Below are positions 45,166-57,425 of a DNA stretch of 64,000 nucleotides, piece after piece; within the stretch, counting starts at the first letter, position 1; every line of letters starts with the position of its first letter. The notes under the pieces are model-generated. The model did no database searches and was not told the origin of the DNA. It was given only the letters and a program-made list of their open reading frames with translations. Origin of the DNA: Pseudisothecium myosuroides (Eukaryota; Streptophyta; Bryopsida; Hypnales; Lembophyllaceae); the NCBI GenBank assembly GCA_951799445.1, contig OX637293.1, forward strand, positions 4,278,001 through 4,342,000. The letters run 5' to 3'. Both the position numbers and the translations under genes were made by a program.

Positions 45166-46084
45166 CCCCTAAAGGACCGTTGTCCCTTCGGCGGACAAAT
45201 GCGTTTTCGGGTAGGTACTTACAAGCTGAAATTTTCTTGTGATTTTTTGAAACTTTTTTTGGAGATAGAAAAACTGATAAATTTTGTGGGAATGTAATTT
45301 TTTTCACAATTGGTGCCCGGAAAAAAAAGTTATGACCAAATAAGCTCAAAACAAGGGATGGGGGGTAGCCCGGGCAGCAAAAAAAAACGGAAAAAATTTT
45401 AAATATTTTTTTTAGTATTTTTTTCTCATATATTATATTTTTTTCTATTTATAAAGCTTTGATTCATTTCATTTGGATATGTTATGAGAAAGTTATGGAC
45501 ATTCTTGTTTTTGGGGCAGTTAGAGCATCTTCTTGAAAAAAATAACTTGTAGGATTCATTTTTGAATGCAATTTTTCAAATTTTTCAAATTTTTTTTTCA
45601 TGGTTTAGTTTACTTGCTAGAAAAATCTCACCATTGGGATTAGTGCATTTTAATTCCATCTAAGAGATATTAATATTTTAGATTTTCCTTCTATATCGTA
45701 CCTACTTCTACTTAACAATTTTTTTAAGAATGATAATTAAGTTTTTTTCAATTTTTTTTTTCTAGACTCTCAACTCAATTCCCCACTGTAAAGATTTAAA
45801 GCTCAAAACTCTGTAGTGCAAAAAATTTAAGTTAAAAATGTTTAAAGTCAAAAAATCTAGTCCCACAATGTGCTGAAAAACTTATTTTTTCCACTTTAAA
45901 CGCAGATATCTTGCAATCTCTGCAGTCAAAAAATTTGAAATTTATTCCAAACTTTCTCATACTAGTTAGGTTTAAGGTCCTATGGTTAGATGTGAAAAAA
46001 AAATTCTATTTTTTTTACTTTTTGCTATAGAAATGGCAGTTTTCAGTGTTTTTTGGTAGAAAAAAGGCCTCGGTCCTTTAGGTG
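45166..46084. mobile_element. TTAA element copy C, 919 bp
   Basis: TTAA at 45162-45165 and 46085-46088; starts CCCCTAAAGGACCG and ends CGGTCCTTTAGGTG. The body is homologous to 31127-32060, including GTTGTCCCTTCGG and GGGCAGC words. The 64-codon ORF (45155-45349) also appears in the other copy (31089-31310), so it is a property of the family, though too short and divergent to call a protein. Confidence 0.8.
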
Positions 46085-46088
46085 TTAA

Positions 46089-46360
46089 AACAATTGAAAT
46101 CAAGAACTATGTGACAATTTAAGATTTGACTTTCAAAATACCCTTGGGGCTTACATTGCCCTTCAAGGGTTAAGAAGAAAATAAAACAACATTTGGCAAG
46201 TGAATGACATATCAACATTTAAGGTAGAAAGATCTATAATTGTTCACTTTAGTTGATGTACATGTATGGAGTTAAATTTTTTATAAATTTAAAATCATAC
46301 ATATTTTGGAAAAAAAAATTATATTTATGTGAATTTTAAAAGTCAAAACTTGAGAAAATC
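46089..46360. other. Spacer, no gene seen
   Basis: Contains an orphan CCTTCAAGGGTTAA end near 46165. Confidence 0.35.
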
Positions 46361-46364
46361 TTAA

Positions 46365-46931
46365 TCCCTACAAGACCAAGGCCATTTTTTTCCTTCAGAA
46401 ACCACTCAAAATTGCCACTTCTATAATTGCGTTCATCCAAGAAAACTAGAGAGAGAATCTAACCTTTGAATCTCGTACTTCACTTGTCTGAGTTCATGTG
46501 GTAAAAATTTCATCAAATGTGACCATACCAATCGGAAGATATTAGCATTCAAAGTTGGACAAAAAGTTTTTTTTAGATGATGTCTAGATTGCTCAAAAAT
46601 GAAGATTGTCCTAGTTTTTTCACCACTAATCCAAATATAATGAATCAAAGCTTCATAGGTAGACAAAAATATATTATTTTAGGAATTTAAAAAATATATA
46701 TAGTTTGAATTTTTGTGATTTTTTGCCCTATCCACCCACCTTTGTTTTTGGCTTATTGTACCATAGCTTTTGCTGCTAGGCACCGATTGAAATAAAAAAT
46801 TATATATCCACAAAGCTCTCGCAGAACCACATGTCTTCCAAAAGTCTTAAAAACATTTACTACAAATTGAGACAATAGGAACCTACCTAAACCCAAATTG
46901 TCCTCCGAGGAGACAAACGGTCCTTTTGGGG
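46365..46931. mobile_element. TTAA element, 567 bp
   Basis: TTAA at 46361-46364 and 46932-46935; starts TCCCTACAAGACCAAGG and ends CGGTCCTTTTGGGG. Related by its ends to the 583-bp copy at 35933. Confidence 0.65.
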
Positions 46932-46935
46932 TTAA

Positions 46936-48179
46936 AGTGTTTTATAGATGCATGTTTGAAGCATCTTCAAAAAGACCCCCCTAAACCACTTACTAATTAA
47001 AAGTCTTTATTACTTTGCAATTATGTTGCACACACAAACTTAAGATGGTTTAAGGTTATATTTAGCTCCCTTGAAAAGACCTCCATTTCACACAGTTGGG
47101 AGGCAGACAAAATTTGTGTTTTTTCTTCTGTAATTAAATGTTCACTCTCATGATAGCGAGACCACTCTTAAGTAATCGCAATAAAAGATTGTAATTTATC
47201 CCAAATAGTCATACCATTGATTTGTGTAGATCATAATTTCTCCTTTCCATTGCTACATTCCATGATTTTCTTGAAGTTTTTTCAATGAAGAAAATGAAGT
47301 GCACTCTTCAAAACATTGATAGTAAATAGTTGAACATTTAGGAATTAACAAACAAATTGTTAAGGTTAGAAAGTTTATTTTTTGTAGGTTCTTGAAACTC
47401 TAATGTTTTCCAATAGTAAAAACAAGAGTGCACTTGGTAATGTTACGGTAGGTTAACCTTGTTATCGTATGGAGGTGTCACTGAAGGGATCAATGAATGA
47501 CTTCCAAGATTTGTAGGAAAACAAAAAATGAAAATGCCATCTTGTTAGATGATAATTTTGTAGTTGATGATCATTTCAAGTGCACATCCATCTATTTTTT
47601 TTCCAACACATATTTTGTATTATAAGGTACATGGTTGAAGTTCTAGTAAATCATCATTGAAGGACCTCTTCATGTGCACAACCAAAACTAGAGATTAAAG
47701 CAATAACAATTATGGCAAGGCAAACTCTTGATGTGAAACTAAACATTTTAATCTTTTCAATGACACTATGCACTTAAACATTTAAAATCTTTTGATTGTT
47801 TTGTTGAATTTCAAGGTTATATATCATTGTAGATTGCATCAATCGATCAAATGGATTAATAGATTGTCTTATATTGGCATTTACTGTCATTTATTAGTAC
47901 ATTATTGTAATAATTTATGTTGTTTGAAGGCCAACAACAACTTAGAAATAGTGATTCTTGTAGCATTTTACATAATTCAACATTTCTAACATTTGTCTAG
48001 TTTGAACAGAGTTTCAAAATCTATATGAATTCATTCAAGACTAGATGTTTGAACTAACTACTTTTGGCTCCTTTGGATTTTGAAAAGTTTAACTATGTTG
48101 AGAAAATATTGAATAGGAAATTCTATTTCATTTCATAGTGATTTGGTACATGTTAGTTGAACAATAGACAATACAAGTC
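46936..48179. other. AT-rich spacer, no gene seen
   Basis: No recognisable motif. The 65-codon ORF at 47792 is not supported by anything else. Confidence 0.45.
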
Positions 48180-48183
48180 TTAA

Positions 48184-48401
48184 TCCTTGAAAGGCCCTTG
48201 GGATCCTTGTATACGACTTGTATTTAGCCTAAGTATAATTCTTCAACTGTGGTTTAATATATCGATCGTGATACATTGTTATTTACGTTCTAGGGCATGA
48301 TCATTGAAGTGAAAAACATTTTATCAATGTTTTTTTGATCAAATACTACCAAATATAGAGTATATTATATGGCCGCAAAGGGCCTTCATGTCCTTCTAGG
48401 G
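48184..48401. mobile_element. Small TTAA element, 218 bp
   Basis: TTAA at 48180-48183 and 48402-48405; starts TCCTTGAAAGGCCCTTGGG and ends GGGCCTTCATGTCCTTCTAGG G. The inverted ends are imperfect. Confidence 0.5.
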
Positions 48402-48405
48402 TTAA

Positions 48406-49230
48406 TGATTTCTATGGACACACCCTTTTCTCGTCCCTTCTTCATTGCTGAATAATGCTATGACAAGTACATGAATGTGTTTTATGTATTTTATGTTTAA
48501 ATTTGACTTATTAGCACAATCACTTGTTTCTAATCTAATATGAAATATATTGATTATATTCTACCTCTAAAGGACCAAAGCTCATTTTGTGAATACATGA
48601 AAATTTGGGCACATTCATATAATCTCAATTTTTGGCTTGATGTTTGATACTTAATGTTTTGCCATGCAAGAACAAAATGCTCAAGCCCGGGTGGTCATAC
48701 AACAAAAAATAAAAATAAAAAAATAAATAATTCCATAGAAAATATTTCAATGTATACAAATAACTTTGATTCATTCCAACTTTATGTTCATTTAATTTAG
48801 TGTTTAGAAAGTTACTTGGAATTTTATTTTGGAGGCAATCACAGCATTCCTTGGGAAAAATTAATGCATATGATTTGTCCTTGGACTTAATTTTTATAGT
48901 CTTCCAAAATATAAAGTTCATAGGGGTAAGATTGTTTGCTAAGAAAATCACATTTTGAGGTTTTAGATTAGTGTTTCATCAATTTTTTTTTGCAAGAGTA
49001 GGATGTATACCTGGATTTAGAAAGAAGGCAATCCAATACAAGCAAATTATATGCAATCATGCCCTCTTATCATTCCAAAAAAATATGAGAAGAATAAAAA
49101 TTCAAATGCAATCTAAAATAAAAAAAAGACCATATAGAAGGTCTCATTTCATGACTTATGGGATAACTCTATGTTTTTTTATATTTTTTTATATAATTGT
49201 GGCATTGTGAACATTGAAAACAACAACTTG
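48406..49230. other. AT-rich spacer, no gene seen
   Basis: Overlapping ORFs (48625-48951 minus; 48971-49210 plus) are AT-rich with no recognisable motif. Confidence 0.4.
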
Positions 49231-49232
49231 TA

Positions 49233-49416
49233 CAGTAAAACCTCTCTAAGTTGATAGAGTTGAGACGAGTCTGACACATTGAGTTATAGAGGTTATTACA
49301 TTAAGGAGGTCATCATGTTCGTATGTGGTTCATATTGTTAAGTTGGGACCGGCAATCAATACTTCCTGACAACACTTTATTAACTTAGAGGGGATGAACT
49401 TAGAGAGGTTCTATTG
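49233..49416. mobile_element. pogo-type (Emigrant/Lemi1-like) MITE
   Basis: Ends CAGTAAAACCTCTCTAAGTT and, inward, CAATAGAACCTCTCTAAGTT, flanked by TA on both sides (49231-49232; 49417-49418). The end sequence closely resembles the Emigrant/Lemi1 TIR of Arabidopsis and Medicago as I remember it. 184 bp, no coding capacity. Confidence 0.85.
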
Positions 49417-49621
49417 TAGTTACAATGATGAAAAATAAAATGTCATCTATACTCTAGTGCTAAAATTGAACCATCTAGATTTTTGCTAAAAATATAAATT
49501 TTATGTGTATCCAAGCCTTGTGTCAATTTTTGATATATTTATAATTAATACTTTGGAAATTCATAGTTGACTCATATAATATACAAGAAGTATATGCTAA
49601 GAATTTCCTTAAACTATATAA

Positions 49622-49860
49622 CACTATAAAAAAACCCATGTTTTATGTGATGTTTTTATAATTTTAGGGAATGGATTTTAGTGAACGTCCAATTAAACAA
49701 CTTGTGTTTTTATGTCAATAGTAACATCTAATGTAACATCCAGAAGTTACATTGGATGTTATTATTGATATAAAAACACAACTCATTTTAATGGATGTCT
49801 ACTAAAATCCGTTCTCTAAAATCACAAAAACGTCACCATAAACACGGGTTTCTTATAGTG
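49622..49860. mobile_element. CACTA-type MITE, near-palindromic
   Basis: Starts CACTATAAAAAAACCCATGT and ends with the inverse of CACTATAAGAAACCCGTGTT. TSD TAA on both sides (49619-49621; 49861-49863). Most of its 239 bp folds on itself. The ends share AGAAACCCGTGTT with CACTA 1, so it is probably cross-mobilised by the same transposase group. Confidence 0.85.
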
Positions 49861-49863
49861 TAA

Positions 49864-51108
49864 GATTCTACATGAAAATTCTATAGTACAATTTCATCCA
49901 AACTTCAATTCTAAGGGATCCAATCCTAGTTGTTTCATGTGTCAAGTAAATAATCAATGGATCAATTGTAAATTATCTTATTTAGAATATAAGATAGGAC
50001 TCCATCGCAAGTGTGATCAAGTACAAAAATCCACTTAGACTAATCTTAGAGGGTGACTTGAGGTGTGCACTCTATCCCATTCAATCAAATCCTCTCTTCG
50101 AGAAAATTTTGTGTTATCTAAGCAATTATAATGAGGGTATCAAAGTGCAGTGCTTTGTCTAAGCATTTTAATACTTCTCTTCAGTAATAATAACAAAATT
50201 CATCATGAAACTGTTTTTGAATAAAAATGATTTTTCTTCTATAAATGGCAATTTCCTTCAATTTTTGGGTACAACAATTTGAAATGATGTATACCAACAT
50301 GCCAAGGCACAAAAAGTTTTTTCGGAGTTCTAAAAAAAAATTGACAAAAATAAAAGAATTCCAAATCATGTTGAACAAAAATGAGTTTTAGACATGGCTA
50401 ACTTTGAAATTGATTTTCTTTCAAATCACAACTATTTTTTTCTTCAAACTTCCATGGTAATGTGTAGCATGTCGTGCACTACAACTTTCGTATATACACT
50501 TTTGGACTTTGTCCATTGATGCTTACGGTATGGTTGTTTGAATGAAAACGTTTCACAACAATACTCGGTTTCATTTGTCACTGTATGTTCGTTTCAAAAA
50601 TAAAAATTAAATTTGAGCAGCACCTTGAATACGTGATCCATTTTTTTCCCCAAAATCTACCTGCTTCGCCTATTTTGTAATGTCGTCAGTAGTCGTTGTC
50701 CGGTAGTGCTGTCTGTTTTGGCTTGTGTCAGCTGGTCTTGTAAGCTTCACTCTCCTGGCACGGATGGCTGTGTACAATTGTAATTACTGAAATAAATTTT
50801 CGTCATTTGCACCAAAAATAAAACATAAAAAACCTACCTACTTGAGAGAACCCAGTCATCCAATGACGATATGCACTTTGCATAAGTCCGGAAACTATTT
50901 CTGTAAGAAACAGAGCAAAAGCACGGCACAAGCATGGATGAAGGCATTGGCGTTTCGTGTAATAAGCTTGCCTGGAATTTGTTTCATTCAAATGTCTCGA
51001 GCTGCATTCTATGACTCTCAGACTGGGTTTTGGCTACCCTTCCACCTCCAGCACGGCTAAGGAACGATAGCACTAAGGTAAAGGGACGGTAAGGTCATAC
51101 AAAGACAA
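49864..51108. other. Spacer downstream of the multi-exon gene
   Basis: AT-rich to about 50640, then a GC-richer stretch (50650-51060) with AATAAATTTTCGTCATTTGC near 50791, which resembles a retroposon 3' end. ORFs on both strands at 50803-51060 overlap and neither is convincing. It may contain the 3' UTR of the next gene. Confidence 0.35.
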
Positions 51109-53009
51109 TCAAAGGTAAGTTCGATGGTCTATGTCGCTCAGACTCACATCCACCTTGATGTCGTCCCTGCAAATCACATGTGCCCATCAAGGCTAGGTTT
51201 TAGAGCTGAGAACTGAAGACGGTAGCCTTTTGAAAATGCCTTCATATTAATACGTTGTTATGAGTGGTAAGCATGAATGTAACTTGCTGTATTACTGGAG
51301 GTAGCAGAAAAATGGGGAATCAAAAGGAGCGATGGTCTTTACCGACCCATAGTATTAAGCTGAATGAAATTCAAAGTCATGGGTGACGTTGGCATTCAAG
51401 GCAGAAAGTTTTGTCCAAATTCTACCTCCGCTTGATGCTGTCCATCTTGTCAAATGCTGCGTTTCTGATTTCTTCTAGTTCGGCCGTAGCAACTGCAAAT
51501 TCGGCCTCTGCTTCAAGCATTTCCATATCATCATCCTTGATCTTGAGCCTGAACCCAACCAGAGTTTGCAGAACGTCTCATAAATAGTTCTCAAACAATG
51601 ACATTTTGTTTTCACCAGTTTGGTTTGGATAATCATGTTCAAAGTCTTTAACGAAATTTGTGAGTGGTGGTACTAACAGAAGCATTGAGAAATTGGGGGG
51701 ACGATTGGGGGGACTGATTGCCCTAAAACTCTGCAATAAGACAGGATGGCAACTCACTTCGCATTAATCTGATCAATTTCTTTCTTCCAAATGGAAATCC
51801 CATTGGCATCCTCTCTCGTAAGGGGCTTTCCAATGCTTTTTTCCACCTTCGCAAGAGCTGTAAACATCATATCGTCGGCTCCCATGTCATCTTCAATTCC
51901 AGCCCTGCGTACAAATCAAACTCGGTCCAGCTCAGGCAAATGCTGTCTCTCAAGGTAGTCATGAGGAAAATAGGAACGCAAGCTCATGCAACGCATTGAC
52001 ACAATTTCGGCAGTGTGCAAAACAAAGAAATCGAGATAGAACTGGTATTCTCATCTGAACTATGGTAGGAAATCGGGGCTGGATGTTTACTCATGACGAA
52101 GGCTTTTGTTGAGCACCAGTATACTCCGCACATCTGGTGCTTCTTCAGCAGCACCATCCAGAAGATCTGCAATCTTCTGTGTGAAGGAAGGTCTTCCAAG
52201 ACTTGAACCCACAGAGGACATCATGTAAGCACAGAGGTTTGCGGACTTGCCTGGAGCGTTGTTAGTAGGAAATTAGAAGCAGCAGTTGAGAATTCATGAT
52301 CCGTCATGAAATCATGACCGTGAGGATCTGTTTGAGTTGAATGAACGTTGATACGTTGAAATGAACTGTGTGGAGCATTACTCACTTTTCCCTGATTCTC
52401 GCTTGCATCTCGTAGTAGGCCTTCACAGAATTTTGATTATTGTGATCCATCACAAACTTCTCCTTAGAAATTTCCTCCAAGTATGTTCTGAAATTCTTCT
52501 GCTGCCTTATGAATACTTTCTTCACAATGTCATCTATTATCCACGACAAGGAACAAGAAACATTCAAAAACTTGCAAAATAATATGAATTTGAAGTTCTT
52601 ATCTACCACATTTTTCAGTATATTGGACTGTACGATTGATTCCTGCTTACGTACCGATTGTTACTAGGTGAAGGGCGACGATTACTTCCTCTTTATCGAT
52701 AAAATAAACATAACTACACATCATGACACAAACATTGAGAAGAAACCGTAGAGTGATCTTGCCACCAGTTGCATTTCTGAATAAGAGAAGATAGGGTTGA
52801 ATACATCACCGTCTGCTTTGGGAGCAGCACTCAAGAATCTGCAAAATATTGAACTCTTCGGCTTAAGTGCTTTAACCTACATCACACCAGAAACATTTCG
52901 ATTGTCACTGACTTTTTCTCTGTGCCTCATAGAGGCTCTAAGGTTGTGTGGAATTGCATCATAGGCACGCCTCAAAGGAATAGACAATCGTAATCTAATA
53001 ATGCCACGT
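51109..53009 (-). CDS. Multi-exon gene of unknown function (partial 5' end)
   Basis: Eight exon-like segments on the minus strand: 53009-52913, 52838-52810, 52776-52655, 52533-52386, 52250-52091, 51904-51758, 51548-51426 and 51166-51109 (TGA at 51109-51111). Introns are short (roughly 70-240 bp), with GT/AG borders (donors GTCAGT, GTGATG, GTACGT, GTGAGT, GTAAAC, GTGAGT, GTAGAA). The reading phase is carried correctly across six of the seven junctions. The exception is 52386/52250, off by one base, so that border is misjudged or the gene is damaged. The product is hydrophilic and charged, with segments RAYDAIPHNLRASMRH, DDIVKKVFIRQQKNFRTYLE, GRPSFTQKIADLLDG, EKSIGKPLTREDANG and an acidic, probably coiled-coil end (EAEAEFAVATAELEEIR). 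A moderately hydrophobic stretch (LRFLLNVCVMMCSYVYF) might be a membrane segment. I do not recognise the family. The first exons (53009-52913 and upstream) lie in the segmental duplication and are partly copied near 60400-60500. The true start was not found. Confidence 0.55.
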
Positions 53010-53639
53010 CTACCGTTGGTCATCTTGTTCGCGAATGGCCCTTGCTACTCTACGCTGCAGAAATCTGTAAATATCGCAAATCTGTAAATATCACAAATCT
53101 CCGATAGTTTGATTCGAGCACTCCAAGACTTACACAGACGAAAAAAAATGGTTTGGACATGAATTGAAGATGTATCTCAACGAAAGTCCCATTTTCCTCT
53201 TATGAACACAGTCGTTAGAGAATCTCTCGACTAGAATACATTAAAATCCTTGTGAGCGCCCATGAATTATGCGTCCGACAGGAGCTAGCGAAAGATATTT
53301 AGTTCTCCTTCATTCTCGACCTTGGCATCACCCTCTATCCCGCCTTTCAGTTGCCCTCCATAATTTTCACTTTCTGTAATCCTGGCTCTAAATACAAGAG
53401 TGCACTCAACTATACTCTGCTTTACATCTCCGAAACGTCATTGAGACTCTGAGCACTCCGCAAATGGACTTCAAAGAGAGAAAAAAATATGCAAAAATTG
53501 CCTTGTGATCTACTCTTAGCATTGCTTTGTTTTATTTTCTGGAAAATTGCAAAAGGATTCATTGCAAACACTTCACTAAAATTTCATTCAGCGATGGCAT
53601 GCCACGCTCAATTAATAGAACACGATTATCCCTGCTAAC

Positions 53640-54800
53640 TAAAATGAGCTCGTAGCAAGAACCACAATAACCCACACAATGCTGATATCTTTGTTTCTTC
53701 AGCATCAGCTATGTCTCGAAACAAGAAGCATGCACCGAAGCCAAAACAATTCGCTACTCGCTATCTATCAAGAACATTCCATGCATCCAAAGAGATCAAG
53801 AATTACTCAATGGCCTCGTACTCCAACAGACCTAAATCGATTCTCCGAAGTAGGCACATGCAAGTGTTTCTGAAGAGAACTGAAGGATAATTCAGCTATA
53901 TTTTAATATCTCACTCACAATACAAGACGATGCTTCCAGTCCTCTAAAATTTGCTCAGGGCAAGATTCGGCAAATGCCACACAATTTTTTTTTCTATTCT
54001 TCAACATCAGCTGCAGCACGAAATAAGCGACATTGCACCAAAGTCAAAAACTACTCGCTAACCGCCATCAATCACGACTATCCCTTGCTTTCAAGAATTC
54101 AGAATCACTTCTTCACTGATCCATGCAGCAGACCTAAAAGATTCTCCAAAAGCGGCACAAGAAGAGAAGGAAGAGATCAAGAATCCTTTCCCCTTGTTTA
54201 GACGTCATCTCAGTCACAAAAGAAGGTGATTCTTCCTGCCAACTAAAATGATTTCGATGATTCCTATTCCCCGATTTCGATTTTATTCAGTAATAATTTG
54301 CAGAATTTTGAACGTTCATCAATTTTTTGCATGTACACTTACAGCTTCATAACAGAGACTTGAGAAACAGGATTGAAAAAAACGCGGTCTACGGCGATTG
54401 AAAACACGTTTTCCGGAAACAATGGAATCAAGAAATACCACACTATTTTGCTTTCTTTTCAACATCAGCGAATAATACCACGAAGCAAGACACCGTACAC
54501 CGAAATGAAAAACAATTAGCTGATCGCCTTTAATCATGACCACTGCCTGCATACAAGGGATCAAGAACGACTCCATGAACTGACATGTTGAATAGCAAAT
54601 CGATTCTCCAAAAACAGCGAGAGTTTCTGACAGAGAAGAGAGGGAAGGATTGAGATACCGATAGGAGAAAGGATGTAGAGCGGCGACCAAGTGCGGCCAT
54701 GGCTGCCATGTCCGAGCAATTCCAGGTCGCCCTTGCAGTTCGTTGAGCGCCAGTGACGATGATTTTGATTTGCATGGCTCCTGCACGGAATAAAATACAA
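53640..54800. repeat. Three degenerate tandem units of about 0.4-0.5 kb
   Basis: Units at about 53690-53880, 53990-54190 and 54450-54660 share the order: TTCTTCA(G/A)CATCAGC, CGAAACAAG or CGAAATAAG, CACC(G/A)AAG, TCGCTA, GATCAAGAA, GATTCTCC(A/G)AA. The same three occur in copy B (about 61050-61230, 61330-61520, 62160-62370). Reading frames on both strands are interrupted, so these are decayed duplicated exons or non-coding units. The long minus ORF 54319-54804 covers the third unit. Confidence 0.5.
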
Positions 54801-54908
54801 CCAAGTCTACCCGGGTCAGTGAGGCAGGGTTACTCCCCGGAGCCTTAACTCAACCAGGGTAAACCGTAGCTCATGTAGGATTCATTAGGGGCAACTCAAA
54901 GGCCAGCA

Positions 54909-55331
54909 GGAGGATTGACCCCCTCGGGAAAACGCTGAAATTTTTTATTTTCCACGCATGATAAAATCTGCAAATTTTGAATTCACATTTGCAATCAAAG
55001 GCCCCAAATTAGTGAGGATAGATCGAGAAGATACGTTAGTTAGGCACAAAATAGGAAGCTTTTTTTTACTTGCACCTCTAGAATGATTTGGAGGGGCCGA
55101 GTGAGGGGAATTCACTCAGATCCTTATTGCCCCATCCAAGGGCAAATGTAAGAATTGTCCCCAATTTTTGTGCTACCTAAATTTTGCAATTCTTCACCTC
55201 TCCTAGCTCATTTGGGGCCTCCAATTGCAAATATGAATTCAAAACTTGCAAAATACATCATGGGTGGCAAATAAAAAATTCCAGTATTTTTTCCAGGGGT
55301 ACAACATGGAACAATAAGGGGGTTAATCCTC
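54909..55331. mobile_element. Foldback MITE, present only in duplication copy A
   Basis: Starts near GGAGGATTGACCCCCTCGGG and ends in the inverse (GGGGGTTAATCCTCTCGGG). Inner arms such as AAATTTTGAATTCACATTTG match the inverse near 55230. Copy B passes from GTAGCTCATGTAGGATTC directly to the other flank, where a different MITE sits. Confidence 0.6.
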
Positions 55332-56270
55332 TCGGGCCTAACTCAAGGTATTTGTGAAGATTGCTACAAAATATCTATCCCATGGCCCACAAATGAAATT
55401 CTTGATGAAATAGTTTTCATCCAAAATAGAAATGTCTTGTGAATTTCTTCATTTTTTAATTGAAATTTGGATGGATTATAAAAAAATTTGAATGTTTCAT
55501 TTTTTCATACTTCCTATGCATGAAGTTTTTATGTATAGGATGAGTATTGATTCCAAGGAAAATTCCTAAGGAACTAATATACATTTAACATGTAGATCTC
55601 TAGTGATTTTTTGAAGGAAAAGTGAAGAAAATTCCTATCAAATACAAAAATATGCTTCAAAATTTTCAAATTTTCAAAATAGATGTAAATTAGAGAATGG
55701 AACATTAATGTAAAAGCAATTTATTATGGCATTTTGTTTTAAAAAACATTGTAAGTTGAATATGTAAAATTTAAAAAATTTATAGTTGATTGAAATGAAA
55801 TAGTCTATACTACTAAATTTTTTAAAAATTGTACCACACTAATAATAATACAAATAGTTTCTCAATAGGTAAGCGGACTCATCCAACAAAGATAAGGAAA
55901 AAGACAATACACTACAATTATATTATTTATAGTATTGGACAAGATGTCTATAGTTAAATTCAGGTTCAGTTTACATTGGAGACTAAGCCAAGAAAATAAA
56001 ACTTTATTGTCAGTCTAATTGGCAAAGAGTTTAGAAATGGTCCACCTTGACCAATGAAAGTGCTCAATTGTTTTTTGGTCCCTGGTGAAAAATGATCCTT
56101 AGTATATAATGAAATCTTACTATATAGTATCATTTAAAAAAAAAATCATAGTGATTTCACTTAGTGTCACTAAATTCTTCCCTCACTAATAGTATAAATT
56201 AGTGTAAATATTAAGTAGAGGTACCTTTTTACGATAGCCCCCTATGATGGCTTTATACGGTGACCTATTG

Positions 56271-56671
56271 TAGACAATAACTAGCTGCACTGTTTATTAG
56301 AAAAGATTTTCTATTTGTACCTTTTAATCCACTCATCTCTCTTCCCTCTTTACTTATAGAGAAATGTCAAAGCTAACTATAATAGGTTAGTCTATGAGAC
56401 CAAAATGGATCCAAATGAAAAATCCGCATTTATATTGAATAAAATATTCATTCTTGGAAAAAAAATTGTTTTTTTGCATTCTGCCTCATCCTTATTTTTG
56501 CATACATTGAACTCATTAGAAAAACAACAACAGGCCTCAAAAAGCCTCATAAATTTTGAGGAGCTTTGTAGGGCAAGTATTATGGGGCCTAGGTGAAGTA
56601 ACCATAGGATCTGTACAATTACTGTAATATTCAACTTATTGGTATGTGAAGTCCAATTCTGAGAAGTGGTA
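56271..56671. other. Spacer, no gene seen
   Basis: Overlapping ORFs at 56392-56676 minus and 56405-56596 plus are opposite-strand readings without recognisable motifs. Confidence 0.4.
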
Positions 56672-57425
56672 TACAAAATAGTGAAATTGGGTTGCCTTAA
56701 TAATTAGGTTGCCTTCACTAAGAGAATTTACATCACGACTCATTGCTTGTCCATGTGGAGGCGCATGCAATTATCTAAACTTGAGCCATGAATCCAAGCA
56801 CCAATCTATGCAACACACATGGTTTCACATTACTGCATCCTTCTACAATAGTTATACATATTTATATAGTGTAGAATGTCAAGAAATTAGTGAAGAGCAA
56901 CCTAATTAATTTCACTATTTTGTGTATACAAAATAGTGAAATTAGGTTGCCTTACCTCAAATAAATTACCTCATGATACTATGCTTGTCCACATGGAGGC
57001 GCACGGAATTCTTTGAACTGGGCCTTGAATTGATACACTAATCTATACCATACACATGACTCTAAATTGAATGCATATTGTACAATAGCATTGAATATTT
57101 ATATAGTGTGGACTGTCGAGAAATTAGTGTGGGACAACCTAATTTCACTATTTTGTGTATTGTACACTAAATAGTGAAATTGGGTTGCCTTGACAATTAG
57201 ATTGCCTTACCACAGAGAAGTTACTTTATGTTACCTCCTGACTCATTGTTTGTCCAAATAGAGGCACAAGCCATTCTCTAATCCCAAGCCATCAATCAAT
57301 ACAGCAACCCATGCAACACACATGTTTTCCACATCACTACATTCTTCTATAGTAACTGTAATATTGATATAGTGTCGAATGTCGAGATATTAGTGTGGGG
57401 CAACCTAATTTCCCTATTCAGTGTA
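56672..57425. mobile_element. Head-to-tail array of three MITEs
   Basis: Three units (56672-56926, 56927-57159, 57163-57425) each start TACAAAATAGTGAAATT(G/A)GG or a variant and end CCTAATTTCACTATTTTGTG or a variant, and share internal words such as TTGTCCA(T/C)(G/A)TGGAGGC and TATATAGTGT. Adjacent units abut with 0-3 bp between. Inverted ends of about 25 bp (CAAAATAGTGAAATTAGGTT). Unit lengths 233-263 bp. No coding potential. Confidence 0.75.

Larger units (their letters stand above)
52905..56270. repeat. Segmental duplication, copy A
   Basis: Begins near CTCTGTGCCTCATAGAGGCT (52918) and is colinear with 60395-64000 with many small differences, extending at least to the TTTGGTCCCT(G/A)GTGA region near 56080. 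It lacks the MITE at 61542-61897 (empty site near 54205) and the one at 62508-62937, and carries its own foldback insertion (54909-55331). It includes the 5' exons of the gene at 51109-53009. Confidence 0.75.
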
